Of a stretch of DNA of 60,082 bases, positions 29,112 to 38,301 are shown piece after piece (the first letter of the stretch is position 1; every line of letters starts with the position of its first letter). The DNA is taken from NCBI GenBank assembly GCA_046349615.1, contig JAXMBZ010000019.1:1-60082 (forward strand), read 5' to 3'. The notes below the pieces were generated by a model, which was not told the DNA's origin, did not search any database, and was given only the letters and a program-made list of their open reading frames with translations. A program made the position numbers and the translations under genes. The stretch is from JADJNY01 sp046349615 (GTDB taxonomy: Bacteria; Planctomycetota; UBA1135; GCA-002686595).

Positions 29112-29127
29112 TCGCGAGGAACCCACC

Positions 29128-29595
29128 ATGGCACGCAAGACCGAAGTGCTCCTCCGGGAGAACCTCAAGGACCTGGGCAAGTGCGGGGACGTCGTTCGCG
29201 TCGCCCCGGGCTACGCCCGCAATTTCCTGCTCCCGCGCCGCCTCGCGACCGAGGCGAACGACGAGAACAAGAAGCTGATGGCGCGCCGCCGCCTCCGCCT
29301 CGACGCGGAAGAGGCGAAGCGCAACGCCGAGATCGACGCGCGCGTCGCCGCGCTCGCCGGGCTCGCCGTCTCGACCTCCGGCAAGGCGGACGAGGGCGGA
29401 CACCTGTACGGCTCGGTCAGCGCCGCGAACGTCGCGGAGCTGCTCCACAAGGCCGGCCAGACCGCCGTCACGGAGAAGGACGTGCGCCTCGACGCGCCGC
29501 TCAAGACCGTCGGCACGCACGCCGTGAAGCTCCACGTGTTCGGCGATCGTTACGTCGACGTGCAGGTCACGATCACGGCCGAAGCTGCGAGCTGA
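29128..29595 (+). CDS. rplI: 50S ribosomal protein L9
   Basis: A 155-residue L9. The N-terminal domain has KTEVLLRENLKDLGKCGDVVRVAPGYARNFLLPRRLA, followed by the long connecting helix and the C-terminal rRNA-binding domain (GHLYGSVSAANVAELL, KTVGTHAVKLHVFGDRYVDVQV). GAGGAA precedes the ATG. A strong hairpin begins 21 bp after its stop and should end the ribosomal transcript before dnaB. Confidence 0.97.
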   Translation: MARKTEVLLRENLKDLGKCGDVVRVAPGYARNFLLPRRLATEANDENKKLMARRRLRLDAEEAKRNAEIDARVAALAGLAVSTSGKADEGGHLYGSVSAANVAELLHKAGQTAVTEKDVRLDAPLKTVGTHAVKLHVFGDRYVDVQVTITAEAAS

Positions 29596-29616
29596 CGCTC
29601 GCCCGGACTCAAGCAC

Positions 29617-29653
29617 GCGCGGCCGGTCGGACTCCCAGTCCGGCCGGCCGCGC
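29617..29653 (+). terminator. Terminator after rplI
   Basis: A 17-bp stem (29617-29633 with 29637-29653, one G/T pair) around loop CCC, followed by CTCGTTTCG. Strong, GC-rich. Confidence 0.65.
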
Positions 29654-29705
29654 TCGTTTCGTCGCGCGCCGCGCGGGAACGACACGCTCGCCTTTCCGCG
29701 ACCGT

Positions 29706-29730
29706 GCGACGCGGATATCCTGCGCCGCTC
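29706..29730 (+). promoter_or_regulatory. Putative dnaB promoter element (TATCCT -10)
   Basis: Identical at 22 of 25 positions to 8626-8650. TATCCT (29716-29721) would be the -10; TTTCCG lies 17 bp upstream as a poor -35. Transcription would start only a few bases before the dnaB ATG at 29732. Confidence 0.5.
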
Positions 29731-29731
29731 C

Positions 29732-31120
29732 ATGCTCGACGAGGAGGTCAGCGCGCCCGCGGGGCGGATTCCGCCCCACAACGAGGAAGCGGAGCGATCC
29801 CTGCTCGGCGGGCTCCTCCTCGATCCTCTGCGCATCCCCGAGGTCGCGGAGGACGTGCGCGAGGGCGACTTCTTCAGCGCGCGCAACGACGCGGTCTACG
29901 CGGCGCTCCTGCGCCTCGCCGAGCGCGCGGAGCCCGTCGACTATGTGAGCGTGGGGGAGTCGCTCCTCGCCGCTGGAATGCTCCAGCCCGTCGGCGGTCG
30001 TGCGTACCTCGTCGAGCTCACGAACTGCGTGACGAGCGCCGCGCACGTGAAGCACCACGCGCGCATCGTGCGCGAGACCGCGATGCTCCGCCGCCTCATC
30101 GCGGAGTCGACCGAGATCGTCACGGAGGCCTACGCGACGCGCCCGGACGGCGAGAGCGTCCAGAACCTCCTCGACAGCTCGGAGGACCGGATCTTCCGCA
30201 TCGTCGGCGAGCGCGACAAACGCGGCGCGGAACCGATGTCGAAGGCGGTCGAGGAGACGTTCCGGCGCATCGACTCCGCGACGCATCGCTCCGGCCTCAC
30301 GGGACTCCCGAGCGGCTTCTACGAGCTCGACGAGATGACCTGCGGCTTCAACGCGGGCGAGATGATCATCATCGCGGCGCGTCCGTCGATGGGGAAGACG
30401 GCGTTCGTGCTCAACCTGATGGACCACGCGGCGTCGCATCCGCCGGAGTGGCTCGGGCGCCAGCCGACCGTCCTCTTCTTCAGCTTGGAGATGGGCCAGC
30501 AGTCGATCGTGCGCCGCATGCTCTGCGCGCGCGCGCGCGTCGACGCGCACAAGCTGCGCACGGGCCGCATCCCGACGGACGACTACTCCGCGCTCGCGCA
30601 GGCCGCCGGCGAGCTCGCGAACACGAACCTGTTCATCGACGACACGCCCGGCCTCACGGTCATGGCGATGCGCTCGCGCGCGCGCCGAGTGAAGCAGAAG
30701 CACAACCTCGACATGATCGTCGTCGACTACCTCCAGCTGATGACGCACCCGAAGGCCGAGAGCCGTCAGATCGAGATCTCGCACATCTCGCGCTCGCTCA
30801 AGGAGCTCTCGCGTGAGCTCGAAGTGCCCGTGATCGCGCTGTCGCAGCTCTCGCGCGCCGTCGAGTCGCGCGACGACAAGCGGCCCTTGCTCTCCGACCT
30901 GCGCGAGTCGGGCTCGATCGAGCAGGACGCCGACGTCGTCATGCTCCTGCATCGTCCCGAGTACTACTTCCGCGATCGCGAGGACCTGAAGGGTCTCGCC
31001 GAGATCATCGTCGCGAAGCAGCGCAACGGGCCGACGGGCGAGGTGAAGCTCGCGTTCTTCGGCTCGATCATGCGCTTCGAGAACCGCGCGCCGACCGCCG
31101 CGGAGCCGTTCAACCTCTAG
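29732..31120 (+). CDS. dnaB: Replicative DNA helicase DnaB
   Basis: A 462-residue ring helicase that unwinds DNA at the replication fork. The N-terminal DnaB domain has PHNEEAERSLLGGLLLD. The RecA-like C-terminal domain shows Walker A ARPSMGKTAF, the motif LFFSLEMGQQSIVRRM, Walker B MIVVDYLQLM, and the H4 region SQLSRAVESRDDKRPLLSDLRESGSIEQDAD. No intein is present, although dnaB is a common intein site. It lies downstream of rplI as in many bacteria and 18 bp before bamA. Confidence 0.97.
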   Translation: MLDEEVSAPAGRIPPHNEEAERSLLGGLLLDPLRIPEVAEDVREGDFFSARNDAVYAALLRLAERAEPVDYVSVGESLLAAGMLQPVGGRAYLVELTNCVTSAAHVKHHARIVRETAMLRRLIAESTEIVTEAYATRPDGESVQNLLDSSEDRIFRIVGERDKRGAEPMSKAVEETFRRIDSATHRSGLTGLPSGFYELDEMTCGFNAGEMIIIAARPSMGKTAFVLNLMDHAASHPPEWLGRQPTVLFFSLEMGQQSIVRRMLCARARVDAHKLRTGRIPTDDYSALAQAAGELANTNLFIDDTPGLTVMAMRSRARRVKQKHNLDMIVVDYLQLMTHPKAESRQIEISHISRSLKELSRELEVPVIALSQLSRAVESRDDKRPLLSDLRESGSIEQDADVVMLLHRPEYYFRDREDLKGLAEIIVAKQRNGPTGEVKLAFFGSIMRFENRAPTAAEPFNL

Positions 31121-31138
31121 GAACGCGCGAACGCCCCG

Positions 31139-33745
31139 ATGAATCGCAGCGTCTGGTTCCTCTGCGTCGCGCTCGCCGCCGCTCCCGCGCGCGCGCAGGA
31201 TCCCGGTGCGTCCGATCCCGGACGTCCGGGCGTGCCTCCGCGGGTCGCGCCCGGGGCGCAGGAGCTCCCGACGGTCGTCTCGATCCACGCGGTCGGCCAG
31301 AACCGGTACACGGAAGCGCAGATTGTCGAAGCGCTCGGCCAGAAGGTCGGCGAGCCCTACGATGCGCTCCGCGTCGGGCGCGGCATCGAGAACCTGTTCA
31401 AGGCGTTCCGCGTCCGCGTCGACGAGGTTCGCGTACGCGACGTCGTCGGCGGCGTCGAGGTCGAGATCCAGGTCGTCGAGTTCCCCGTCGATCTCGAGCC
31501 GCGCTTCGTCGGCAACGCGGAGGTCGACAAGGAGACGCTCCTGCGCTGGGCGCAGCTGCCCGAGAAGGGCGGCGAGCTCTACCTCTTCCAGGCGGAGCGC
31601 GTGCGCCAGCGCTTGATCGAGGGCTACCGCCAGGAGGGCTACAAGTTCGTCGACATCGACGTCGTGCGCCGTGGGGAGGAGCCCGGGTCGAAGGAACTGC
31701 CCGACGTCATCTTCGAGATCCGCGAGGGCCCGCAGGTCCACGTGCGCGACATCGTGGTGCGCGGCAACCGCTCGCTGCCCGACCGCGGTTGGTGGTTCTG
31801 GCGCGACGGCCTGAAGAAGCTCTCGAAGATCGAACTCGACGGGCCGACGCTCTTCGACTGGTACGGCTCGAAGTTCGACGAGGAGAAGCTCCAGGCCGAC
31901 CTGCTCGCGATGCGGAACACGTACCGCGACCTCGGCTACCTCGACGCCGTCGTCGAGGTCGAGCGCTACGAGTACTCCGACGACAAGAGCCGCGTCACGA
32001 TCCACGTCGTCGTCGACGAAGGGACGCCGTGGCGCGTAGCGAGCCTCCACGTCCGCGCCGTGAAGCGCGATGCGGACGCGAAGCACCCGGGCGAGTTCTC
32101 GGAGACGCCGGTGGAGCTCGCGTACCCGGAAGCGGAGCTCCTCGCGCTCTGCAAGCTGAAGCCCGGCAAGCGGTACGAGCGCGTCAAGCAGTCGCAGGAC
32201 CAGGCGGAGCTCCGGAAGCGCTACGGTCGCGACGGGTACCTGTCGCATCCCTCACTCGGCGCGACGTCGTGGCAGTTCCTCGAGCCCGAGCTCCTCTACG
32301 ACTTCGACAAGCACGAGGTCGCGGTCACCTACAAGCTCGCGCAAGGCGAGCAGCGGTACGTCCGTGAGGTGCTCTTCGAGGGCACGACGCACACGCGCGA
32401 CCGCGTGCTGCGACGCGAGGTCGACGTGATGCCCGGCGAGAAGGCGGACATCGAGGAGATCACGCGGTCGCTGAACCGGATCTACTCCACGAACTTCTTC
32501 TCCGACGAGTTCGCGCCGCTCGACCACAAGGACCCGACCTTCCGCTTCCAACCCGTCGAGGGTCAGCCGAACTGGGTCGACCTCTACTACCAGGTCGAGG
32601 AGGGACGGGTCGTCAACCTGCAGCTCCAGGGCGGCATCGACTCGAACAACGGCGTCTTCGGCCGGATCCTGCTCGAGATGCGCAACTTCGACGGCACGGC
32701 GTTGCCGTCGAGCCTCTGGCGCATGCCGGGCGAGATCTACGAGAAGGAGGCCTTCCACGGCGCCGGGCAGCGGCTCGTGCTCGAGCTCTCTCCGGGTACG
32801 CTCGTCAACTCGTACCAGGTCCGCTTCGTCGAGCCCGACCTCTTCGGCACGCAGTTCGACCGGACGATCCTCGACACGAACTTGTCGCGGCGTCTGCGTC
32901 GCTACCGATACTACGACGAGGACCGGAACGACCGCCGCGTGCGCTTCGGCCGCGAGTTCGGGCGCAACTGGACCGTGTGGGCGGGTTTCTCGAACCAGGG
33001 CATCGACGTCACGGACATCGAGGCGGATTTCGGCGGCTCGTACCTGCAGCCCGGCGAGTTCCCGCTCGCCGACTCGCTGTTCGCCGAAGAGGGCCACTCG
33101 AACCTGATCGGCGGCCTCTTCGACGTGAACTACCGCAACGTCGACCGCACCCTCAACCCGAGCGAGGGTCTGCTCGCGAAGTGGCAGAACGGCGTCTACG
33201 GCGGCGTGTTCGGCGGCGACTGGGACTTCGTGCGCTCGAGCCTGGACTTCGACTGGTTCTGGCCGTTCGGCTCGGAGGAGGAGGACGTGCGTCCGGGCCT
33301 GCACCTCTCCCTCGGCGTCGGTGTCGCCGACGAGTTCGGGAGCACGCGCGACGTGCCCTATACCGAGCGCTTCTTCCTCGGCGGGAACCACATCCTGCGC
33401 GGCTTCTCCTACCGCGGCGTCGGCCCGAACAAGGGCGGCCAGCCGCTCGGCGGCGAGACGATGGCGAGCGGCTCGATCGAGTACAAGATCCCGCTGTACG
33501 CCGTCGCCCAGCCCGGAACGTACAAGAAGGTCGAGGTCTTCCACACGAAGCTCTTCGTCGATGCGGGCATCCTCGACCCCGACGCCTGGAGCCTCGACCT
33601 CGACGAGCTGCGCGCGTCCGTCGGGTTCGGCTTCGGCATGTCGTACCCCATCCCGATCAGCCTGAACTTCGGCTTCCCGATCCAGTCGGGCGCCGACGAC
33701 CAGCGCGAGACGTTCTCGTTCAGCATCGTGAACATCACCTTCTGA
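31139..33745 (+). CDS. bamA: Outer membrane protein assembly factor BamA
   Basis: An 868-residue outer membrane insertase. A signal peptide (MNRSVWFLCVALAAAPARAQ) is followed by several POTRA domains (residues ~40-480, e.g. QIVEALGQKVGEPYD, VHVRDIVVRGNRSLPD, VREVLFEGTTHTRDRVL) and a C-terminal 16-strand barrel domain. The loop-6 signature is seen as FLGGNHILRGFSYRGVGP (RGF), and the protein ends with Phe (FSIVNITF), the normal beta-signal. Some POTRA loops are long (e.g. after PDRGWWFWRDGLKK), so the protein is larger than E. coli BamA (810). Its presence implies a true outer membrane. It follows dnaB by 18 bp. Confidence 0.93.
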   Translation: MNRSVWFLCVALAAAPARAQDPGASDPGRPGVPPRVAPGAQELPTVVSIHAVGQNRYTEAQIVEALGQKVGEPYDALRVGRGIENLFKAFRVRVDEVRVRDVVGGVEVEIQVVEFPVDLEPRFVGNAEVDKETLLRWAQLPEKGGELYLFQAERVRQRLIEGYRQEGYKFVDIDVVRRGEEPGSKELPDVIFEIREGPQVHVRDIVVRGNRSLPDRGWWFWRDGLKKLSKIELDGPTLFDWYGSKFDEEKLQADLLAMRNTYRDLGYLDAVVEVERYEYSDDKSRVTIHVVVDEGTPWRVASLHVRAVKRDADAKHPGEFSETPVELAYPEAELLALCKLKPGKRYERVKQSQDQAELRKRYGRDGYLSHPSLGATSWQFLEPELLYDFDKHEVAVTYKLAQGEQRYVREVLFEGTTHTRDRVLRREVDVMPGEKADIEEITRSLNRIYSTNFFSDEFAPLDHKDPTFRFQPVEGQPNWVDLYYQVEEGRVVNLQLQGGIDSNNGVFGRILLEMRNFDGTALPSSLWRMPGEIYEKEAFHGAGQRLVLELSPGTLVNSYQVRFVEPDLFGTQFDRTILDTNLSRRLRRYRYYDEDRNDRRVRFGREFGRNWTVWAGFSNQGIDVTDIEADFGGSYLQPGEFPLADSLFAEEGHSNLIGGLFDVNYRNVDRTLNPSEGLLAKWQNGVYGGVFGGDWDFVRSSLDFDWFWPFGSEEEDVRPGLHLSLGVGVADEFGSTRDVPYTERFFLGGNHILRGFSYRGVGPNKGGQPLGGETMASGSIEYKIPLYAVAQPGTYKKVEVFHTKLFVDAGILDPDAWSLDLDELRASVGFGFGMSYPIPISLNFGFPIQSGADDQRETFSFSIVNITF

Positions 33746-33772
33746 GCGCGACGGGCCGCGGCCCCGGCGCTC
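33744..33772 (+). terminator. Hairpin at the end of bamA
   Basis: GAGCG (33744-33748) pairs with CGCTC (33768-33772), enclosing GGGCC-GC-GGCCC. Terminator-like, overlapping the stop codon; no T-run. Confidence 0.45.
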
Positions 33773-33908
33773 GCACCGGCGCGCGCGCGCGGAGCCGCAC
33801 GCGAGCGACTTCCCCTCGGCGGCGCGGAGATCGTCGACGTCGGGCCCGTCTCCGCTCGACCCGTGGTGCTCGTCCGCGGGCCGCGGCGCCCGATTTTCCC
33901 GCGCCGCA

Positions 33909-33938
33909 TTGACGCCGGCGCCGTCCCTCCGCTATTCC
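33909..33938 (+). promoter_or_regulatory. Promoter of the lpx operon
   Basis: TTGACG (33909-33914), 18-bp spacer, TATTCC (33933-33938), about 58 bp upstream of lpxD. Confidence 0.55.
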
Positions 33939-33996
33939 CTTGCCCGGCTGTCCGCGCCGTAGGACGCCTCGAGGGCCCGATTCGGGTCCGCTCTCC

Positions 33997-35058
33997 ATGC
34001 AAGCACGCACGCTCTCCGAGATCGCCGCGCTCTGCGGCGCCGAACTCGACGGCGACGGGAATCGCCGCGTCGAGGGGCCCGCGTCCCTCCGCGACGCCGG
34101 GCCGAACGAGGTCGCCTTCCTCGCGAACCCGCGCTACCGGCCCGACCTCGCGCGCACGCGCGCCGCGGCGGTGATCGTGCCGAAGGTGGAGCGGCGCACG
34201 CGCGACGACGTCGCGTTCCTGCGCTGCGAGGATCCGAGCGCGGCGTTCACGCGCGTCGTGCAGGCCTTCGCGGAGCCGGAGTCGCGTCCGAGCGGCCGCG
34301 CACCGAGCGCGATCGTGGATCCGACCGCACGCGTGGCCGCGGACGCGGCGCTCGGTCCCCACGTGGTCGTCGGTCCCGAGTGCGTCGTCGGCGCGCGGGC
34401 CGTGCTGTTCCCGGGCGTCGTGCTCGGTCGCGGCGCGAGCGTGGGGGAGGACACCGTGCTCCACCCAAACGTCGTGCTCTACGACCGCGTCGTCGTCGGA
34501 GCGCGCTGCATCGTCCACGCGGGCACCGTGCTCGGCTCCGACGGCTTCGGCTTCGAGCCGACGCGCGAAGGCTGGCGCAAGATCCCGCAATGCGGGAACG
34601 TCGTCGTCGAGGACGACGTCGAGATCGGCGCGAACTCCGCGATCGACTGCGGCCGGTTCGGCGCGACGCGCATCGGGCGCGGCGTCAAGATCGACAACCT
34701 CGTGCACGTCGCGCACAACGTCGTCGTCGGCGACGGGGCGCTGCTCATCGCGCAGGTCGGGATCGCCGGCTCGACCCGCGTCGGTCCGCGCGCGATCCTC
34801 GCCGGCCAGGCCGGCGTCAACGGCCACATCGAGATCGGCGCCGGCGCGCGCGTCGGCGGTCAAGCGGGCGTGTTCAACGACGTACCGCCGGGCGCGGACG
34901 TCATCGGCTGGCCCGCGCGGCCGCGGCGCGAGGCGCTGCGCAAGTACGCGCTCGTCGAGAAGCTGCCGGAGCTCCTCGAGCGCCTCCGCGTGCTCGAAGC
35001 GCGCCTCGGCGTGCGCGGTCGAGCGACCCAGGACGAGGACGAAGGACCGGACGCATGA
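33997..35058 (+). CDS. lpxD: UDP-3-O-(3-hydroxyacyl)glucosamine N-acyltransferase
   Basis: A 353-residue lipid A enzyme that adds the N-linked hydroxyacyl chain to UDP-3-O-acyl-GlcN. The N-terminal uridine-binding domain (MQARTLSEIAALCGAELDGD, FLANPRYRPDLARTRAAAVIV) is followed by left-handed beta-helix repeats with IDNLVHVAHNVVVGD, which bears the catalytic His, and GSDGFGFEP. A short C-terminal helix (YALVEKLPELLERLRVLEARL) follows. The stop overlaps the start of lpxC/fabZ (ATGA). First gene of the lpxD-lpxC/fabZ-lpxA-oxidoreductase operon. Confidence 0.96.
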   Translation: MQARTLSEIAALCGAELDGDGNRRVEGPASLRDAGPNEVAFLANPRYRPDLARTRAAAVIVPKVERRTRDDVAFLRCEDPSAAFTRVVQAFAEPESRPSGRAPSAIVDPTARVAADAALGPHVVVGPECVVGARAVLFPGVVLGRGASVGEDTVLHPNVVLYDRVVVGARCIVHAGTVLGSDGFGFEPTREGWRKIPQCGNVVVEDDVEIGANSAIDCGRFGATRIGRGVKIDNLVHVAHNVVVGDGALLIAQVGIAGSTRVGPRAILAGQAGVNGHIEIGAGARVGGQAGVFNDVPPGADVIGWPARPRREALRKYALVEKLPELLERLRVLEARLGVRGRATQDEDEGPDA

Positions 35059-36347
35059 CGCGCAAGCAACGCACCCTCAAGACCGTCGTGGAGTTCGCCG
35101 GCGTCGGGCTCCACTCCGGACAGCACGTGCGCGGTCGGCTCCTGCCCGCGCCCGTCGGGACCGGGATCGAGTTCGTGCGCACGGACCTCCCCGATGCGCC
35201 GCACATCCCGGCGAACATCGCCTACTACCAGCAGAAGGAGCGCCGCACGCGCCTCGCGCGCGGGCCGGCGGAGGTCGAGACGGTCGAGCACCTGCTCTCC
35301 GTGTGCTCGGGCCTCAAGGTCGACAACCTGACCGTCGAGCTCTCCGGCGCGGAACTCCCCGGCCTCGACGGCTCCGGGCTCGAGTTCCTGCGCCTCGTCC
35401 AGCAGTCCGGCATCGTCGAGCAGAACGCGGAAGCGAAGGTGTTCAAGCTCGACCAGCCCGTCTACGTGCGCAACGGCTCGGCAACGCTCGTCGCGCTCCC
35501 GACGGATCGCCCCGCGCTCACGCTGCAGTACGTCGCGACGTTCAACGAGCCCGGCGTCGAGAACGGCTCGTTCCAACTCGACGTCGAGCCCGAGACCTTC
35601 GCGCGCGAGATCGCTCCCGCGCGCACGTTCTGCCTCGCGAGCGAGGTCGAAGCGCTGCAGAAGGCGGGGCTCGGCAAGGGCGCGACGCGCGAGAACACCG
35701 TCGTTCTCGGCGACCCGAGCGCAGAGATGCGGCTCCCCGCCGAGCCCGTGCGGCACAAGCTGCTCGACCTGCTCGGCGACCTCTCGCTCCTCGGCGCGGA
35801 GCTCGAAGCGCACGTGATCGCGACGCGCTCCGGCCACTCGACGAACGCGGACCTCGTGCGGCGGCTCCACGACCTGATGCAGGCCGCCGAGACGGGCGGG
35901 CTGATCCGGCGCGAGTCGGGCCTCGACGTGCGCGAGATCCTGCGCCTCCTGCCGCACCGCTATCCGTTCCTGTTGATCGACCGCGTCATCCAGGTCGACG
36001 GGTTCCAGCGCGCGGTCGCGATCAAGAACGTCAGCATCAACGAGCCCTTCTTCCAGGGGCACTTCCCGAACGCGCCGCTCATGCCGGGCGTGCTCCAACT
36101 CGAGGCGATGGCGCAGCTCGCGGGCGTGCTCCTGCTCCGCCGGCTCGAGAACACGGGCAAGCTCGCCGTGCTCTGGGCGATCGACAAGGTCAAGCTCCGC
36201 GGAGCGGTCGCGCCCGGCGATCAGCTCCGCATCGAGGTCGAGACGCTGCGGACGAAGGATTCGACCGCGCAGGTGCGCGGAGTCGGCACCGTCGCCGGCA
36301 AGGTCGTCTGCGAAGCCACGCTCATGTTCACCCTGGTCGACGCCTGA
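35055..36347 (+). CDS. lpxC/fabZ: Bifunctional UDP-3-O-acyl-GlcNAc deacetylase / 3-hydroxyacyl-ACP dehydratase (LpxC-FabZ fusion)
   Basis: A 430-residue fusion. Residues 1-~285 are LpxC, the committed Zn-dependent step of lipid A synthesis: Glu78-His79 in ETVEHLL, His234 and Asp238 in RHKLLDLLGDL (zinc ligands), and His261 in SGHSTN (catalytic). Residues ~290-430 are FabZ: His301 in LPHRYPFLLIDRV and Glu350 in PGVLQLEAMAQ, the dehydratase pair of fatty-acid synthesis. Both halves look active. Fusing the two puts competing users of 3-hydroxyacyl-ACP in one chain; such fusions are known in Bacteroidota, Chlorobi and Planctomycetota. The ATG overlaps the lpxD stop by 4 bp; lpxA follows after 8 bp. 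Confidence 0.96.
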   Translation: MTRKQRTLKTVVEFAGVGLHSGQHVRGRLLPAPVGTGIEFVRTDLPDAPHIPANIAYYQQKERRTRLARGPAEVETVEHLLSVCSGLKVDNLTVELSGAELPGLDGSGLEFLRLVQQSGIVEQNAEAKVFKLDQPVYVRNGSATLVALPTDRPALTLQYVATFNEPGVENGSFQLDVEPETFAREIAPARTFCLASEVEALQKAGLGKGATRENTVVLGDPSAEMRLPAEPVRHKLLDLLGDLSLLGAELEAHVIATRSGHSTNADLVRRLHDLMQAAETGGLIRRESGLDVREILRLLPHRYPFLLIDRVIQVDGFQRAVAIKNVSINEPFFQGHFPNAPLMPGVLQLEAMAQLAGVLLLRRLENTGKLAVLWAIDKVKLRGAVAPGDQLRIEVETLRTKDSTAQVRGVGTVAGKVVCEATLMFTLVDA

Positions 36348-36355
36348 GGACATCC

Positions 36356-37210
36356 ATGACCACACAGATCCATCCCACGGCCGTCGTGGCGCGCGGAGCC
36401 GAGCTCGGCCAAGGCGTCGAGATCGGTCCGTACTGCGTCGTCGGCCCGAACGTGAAGATCGGCGATCGCACCAAGGTCGGCCCGCAGGTCGTGCTCGACG
36501 GCGTCACCGAGATCGGGGTCGAGAACCTGATCGTCGGGCAGGCGTCGCTCGGCGGCCCGCCGCAGGACCTCTCCTACAAGGGCGAACCCACGCGCCTCGT
36601 CATCGGCGACCGGAACACGATCCGCGAGTTCGTGACGATCAACCGCGGCACCGTGAAGGGTGGCGGAGTCACGCGCATCGGGAACAGCTGTCTGCTCATG
36701 GCGTGCTGTCACGTCGCGCACGACTGCGAGCTCCGGGATCGGATCATCATGGGCAACAACGTGCTGCTCGCCGGGCACGTCCTCGTCGAGGAGTTCGCCA
36801 ACGTCTCCGGCGGCGCGGCCGCGCACCACTTCGTCACGATCGGCGCGTACGCCTACGTCGGCGGCATGACGCGCATGGTGCAGGACGTCCCGCCGTTCAT
36901 GATCCTCGAAGGCCATCCGAGCCGCGTGCGCGGGGTCAACGTGATCGGGCTCCAGCGCGGGGGCCTGCCCGAAGCCGACATCGAGGACCTCCGCGAGGCG
37001 TTCAAGCGCGTCTTCCGCTCCGGCGATCCGCGCAAGCACACGCTCGAGAAGCTCAAGGCGGAGATGCCGAGCGCTCCGCTCGTGAACCGTCTCGTCCAGT
37101 CGCTCGAGCGCACCGAGGTCGGCGCGAAGGGACGCTATCGCGAGAGCCTGCGCGCGCAGTTCATGGCGCTCGGCAAGCGCGAGATCCTCGGCGAGGTCGC
37201 CGCCGTATGA
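36356..37210 (+). CDS. lpxA: UDP-N-acetylglucosamine acyltransferase
   Basis: A 284-residue first enzyme of lipid A synthesis; transfers a 3-hydroxyacyl chain from ACP to UDP-GlcNAc. The beta-helix starts IHPTAVVARGAELGQGVEIGPY. The catalytic His lies in MACCHVAHDCELRD, and GGPPQDLSYKGEPTRLVIGDRNTIREFVTINRGT is typical. A C-terminal helical domain (RGGLPEADIEDLREAFKRVF) follows. It is somewhat longer than E. coli LpxA (262). The stop overlaps the next gene by 4 bp. Confidence 0.96.
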   Translation: MTTQIHPTAVVARGAELGQGVEIGPYCVVGPNVKIGDRTKVGPQVVLDGVTEIGVENLIVGQASLGGPPQDLSYKGEPTRLVIGDRNTIREFVTINRGTVKGGGVTRIGNSCLLMACCHVAHDCELRDRIIMGNNVLLAGHVLVEEFANVSGGAAAHHFVTIGAYAYVGGMTRMVQDVPPFMILEGHPSRVRGVNVIGLQRGGLPEADIEDLREAFKRVFRSGDPRKHTLEKLKAEMPSAPLVNRLVQSLERTEVGAKGRYRESLRAQFMALGKREILGEVAAV

Positions 37211-38223
37211 CCGACCCCGGGCGTCGCCTCCGCGTCGCCGTGATCGGCGTCGGCCATCTCGGGAAGTTCCACGCGCGGATCTACCGTGAGAATCCGCGCG
37301 CGGAGCTCGTCGCCGTCGTCGACCCGAACCTCGAACGCGCTCGGGAGCTCGCGGGCGAGCTCGGCTGCCTCGCGCTCGAATCCGCGGCGGAACTCCCCGC
37401 GGAGCTCGACGCGGTCAGCATCGCGGTCCCGACCGCCCTGCACGCGCGCGTCGCGATCCCTCTGCTCGAGCGGGGAATCCCCTGCTTGATCGAGAAGCCG
37501 CTCGCCTCGGACATGCGCGAGGCCCAGGAGATCCTCGAGGCCGCGCGCCGCGGACGCACGCACGCCGCGGTCGGGCACGTCGAGCGTTTCCAGCCCGGGC
37601 TTCGCAAGGTGCGCGAGATGCAGCTCTCGCCGCGCTTCATCGAGTGCCACCGCCTCGCGCCGTTCAGCTTCCGCAGCCTCGACGTCGGCGTGGTGCACGA
37701 CCTGATGATCCACGACCTCGACCTCGTGCTCGATCTCGTCGGCAGCGAAGTCGAGAGCTTCGATGCGGCGGGGGGGGCGATCCTGACGGACAAGGAGGAC
37801 CTCGCGTCCGTCCGCCTCGTGTTCAAGAACGGCGCGCGCGCGAACGTGACCGCGAGCCGAGCCTCGCTCGCTCCGATGCGGCGCTTTCGCATGTTCTCGA
37901 GCCAAGGCTACGTCAGCCTCGACTTCACGAAGAACTACGGACTGATCGTGCAGAAGGGGCCCGAGTGGGAGCAGGGGCGCGCCGCGCTGCGCGAGATGAA
38001 CCCGATGGTCCTCGCGATGCAGAAGGACTGGGTGACGAGCCGCGTGTTGCAGGTGTCGGAGCTCGATCTGTCCAGCCACGAGCGGCCCCTCCAGGCCGAG
38101 CTCGATTCGTTCCTCCGGAGCGTCCAGGAAGGCCGTGCGCCCGAAGTCTCCGGGGAAGCCGGCGCGCGCGCGCTCGATCTCGCCGACCGCATTGCGGCGC
38201 GGATCCGCGAGCAGAGCTTCTGA
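37207..38223 (+). CDS. Gfo/Idh/MocA-family NAD(P)-dependent oxidoreductase in the lpx operon
   Basis: A 338-residue dehydrogenase. Rossmann motif VAVIGVGHLGKFHARIY, then the family EKPLA signature (CLIEKPLASDM) with its catalytic Lys and VGHVERFQP. It is coupled to lpxA through an ATGA overlap. In Acidithiobacillus, GnnA of this family, next to lpxA, oxidises UDP-GlcNAc at C3 so that GnnB can aminate it for amide-linked lipid A; this gene may do the first step. However no GnnB-like PLP aminotransferase is adjacent, so the assignment is tentative. Related genes also follow lpxA in other diderms without a proven role. Confidence 0.82.
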   Translation: MTDPGRRLRVAVIGVGHLGKFHARIYRENPRAELVAVVDPNLERARELAGELGCLALESAAELPAELDAVSIAVPTALHARVAIPLLERGIPCLIEKPLASDMREAQEILEAARRGRTHAAVGHVERFQPGLRKVREMQLSPRFIECHRLAPFSFRSLDVGVVHDLMIHDLDLVLDLVGSEVESFDAAGGAILTDKEDLASVRLVFKNGARANVTASRASLAPMRRFRMFSSQGYVSLDFTKNYGLIVQKGPEWEQGRAALREMNPMVLAMQKDWVTSRVLQVSELDLSSHERPLQAELDSFLRSVQEGRAPEVSGEAGARALDLADRIAARIREQSF

Positions 38224-38232
38224 CCGCGGCGT

Positions 38233-38246
38233 CTCCCGCGCGGGAG
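38233..38246 (+). terminator. Palindrome after the lpx operon
   Basis: CTCCCGC-GCGGGAG, a perfect 14-bp palindrome 10 bp after the oxidoreductase stop. Terminator-like without T-run. Confidence 0.4.
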
Positions 38247-38301
38247 GAAATCGCCCTGGGGCGATGGTAGAAGGGGCGCGACTCCATCCAGGATCGCGCG
38301 C

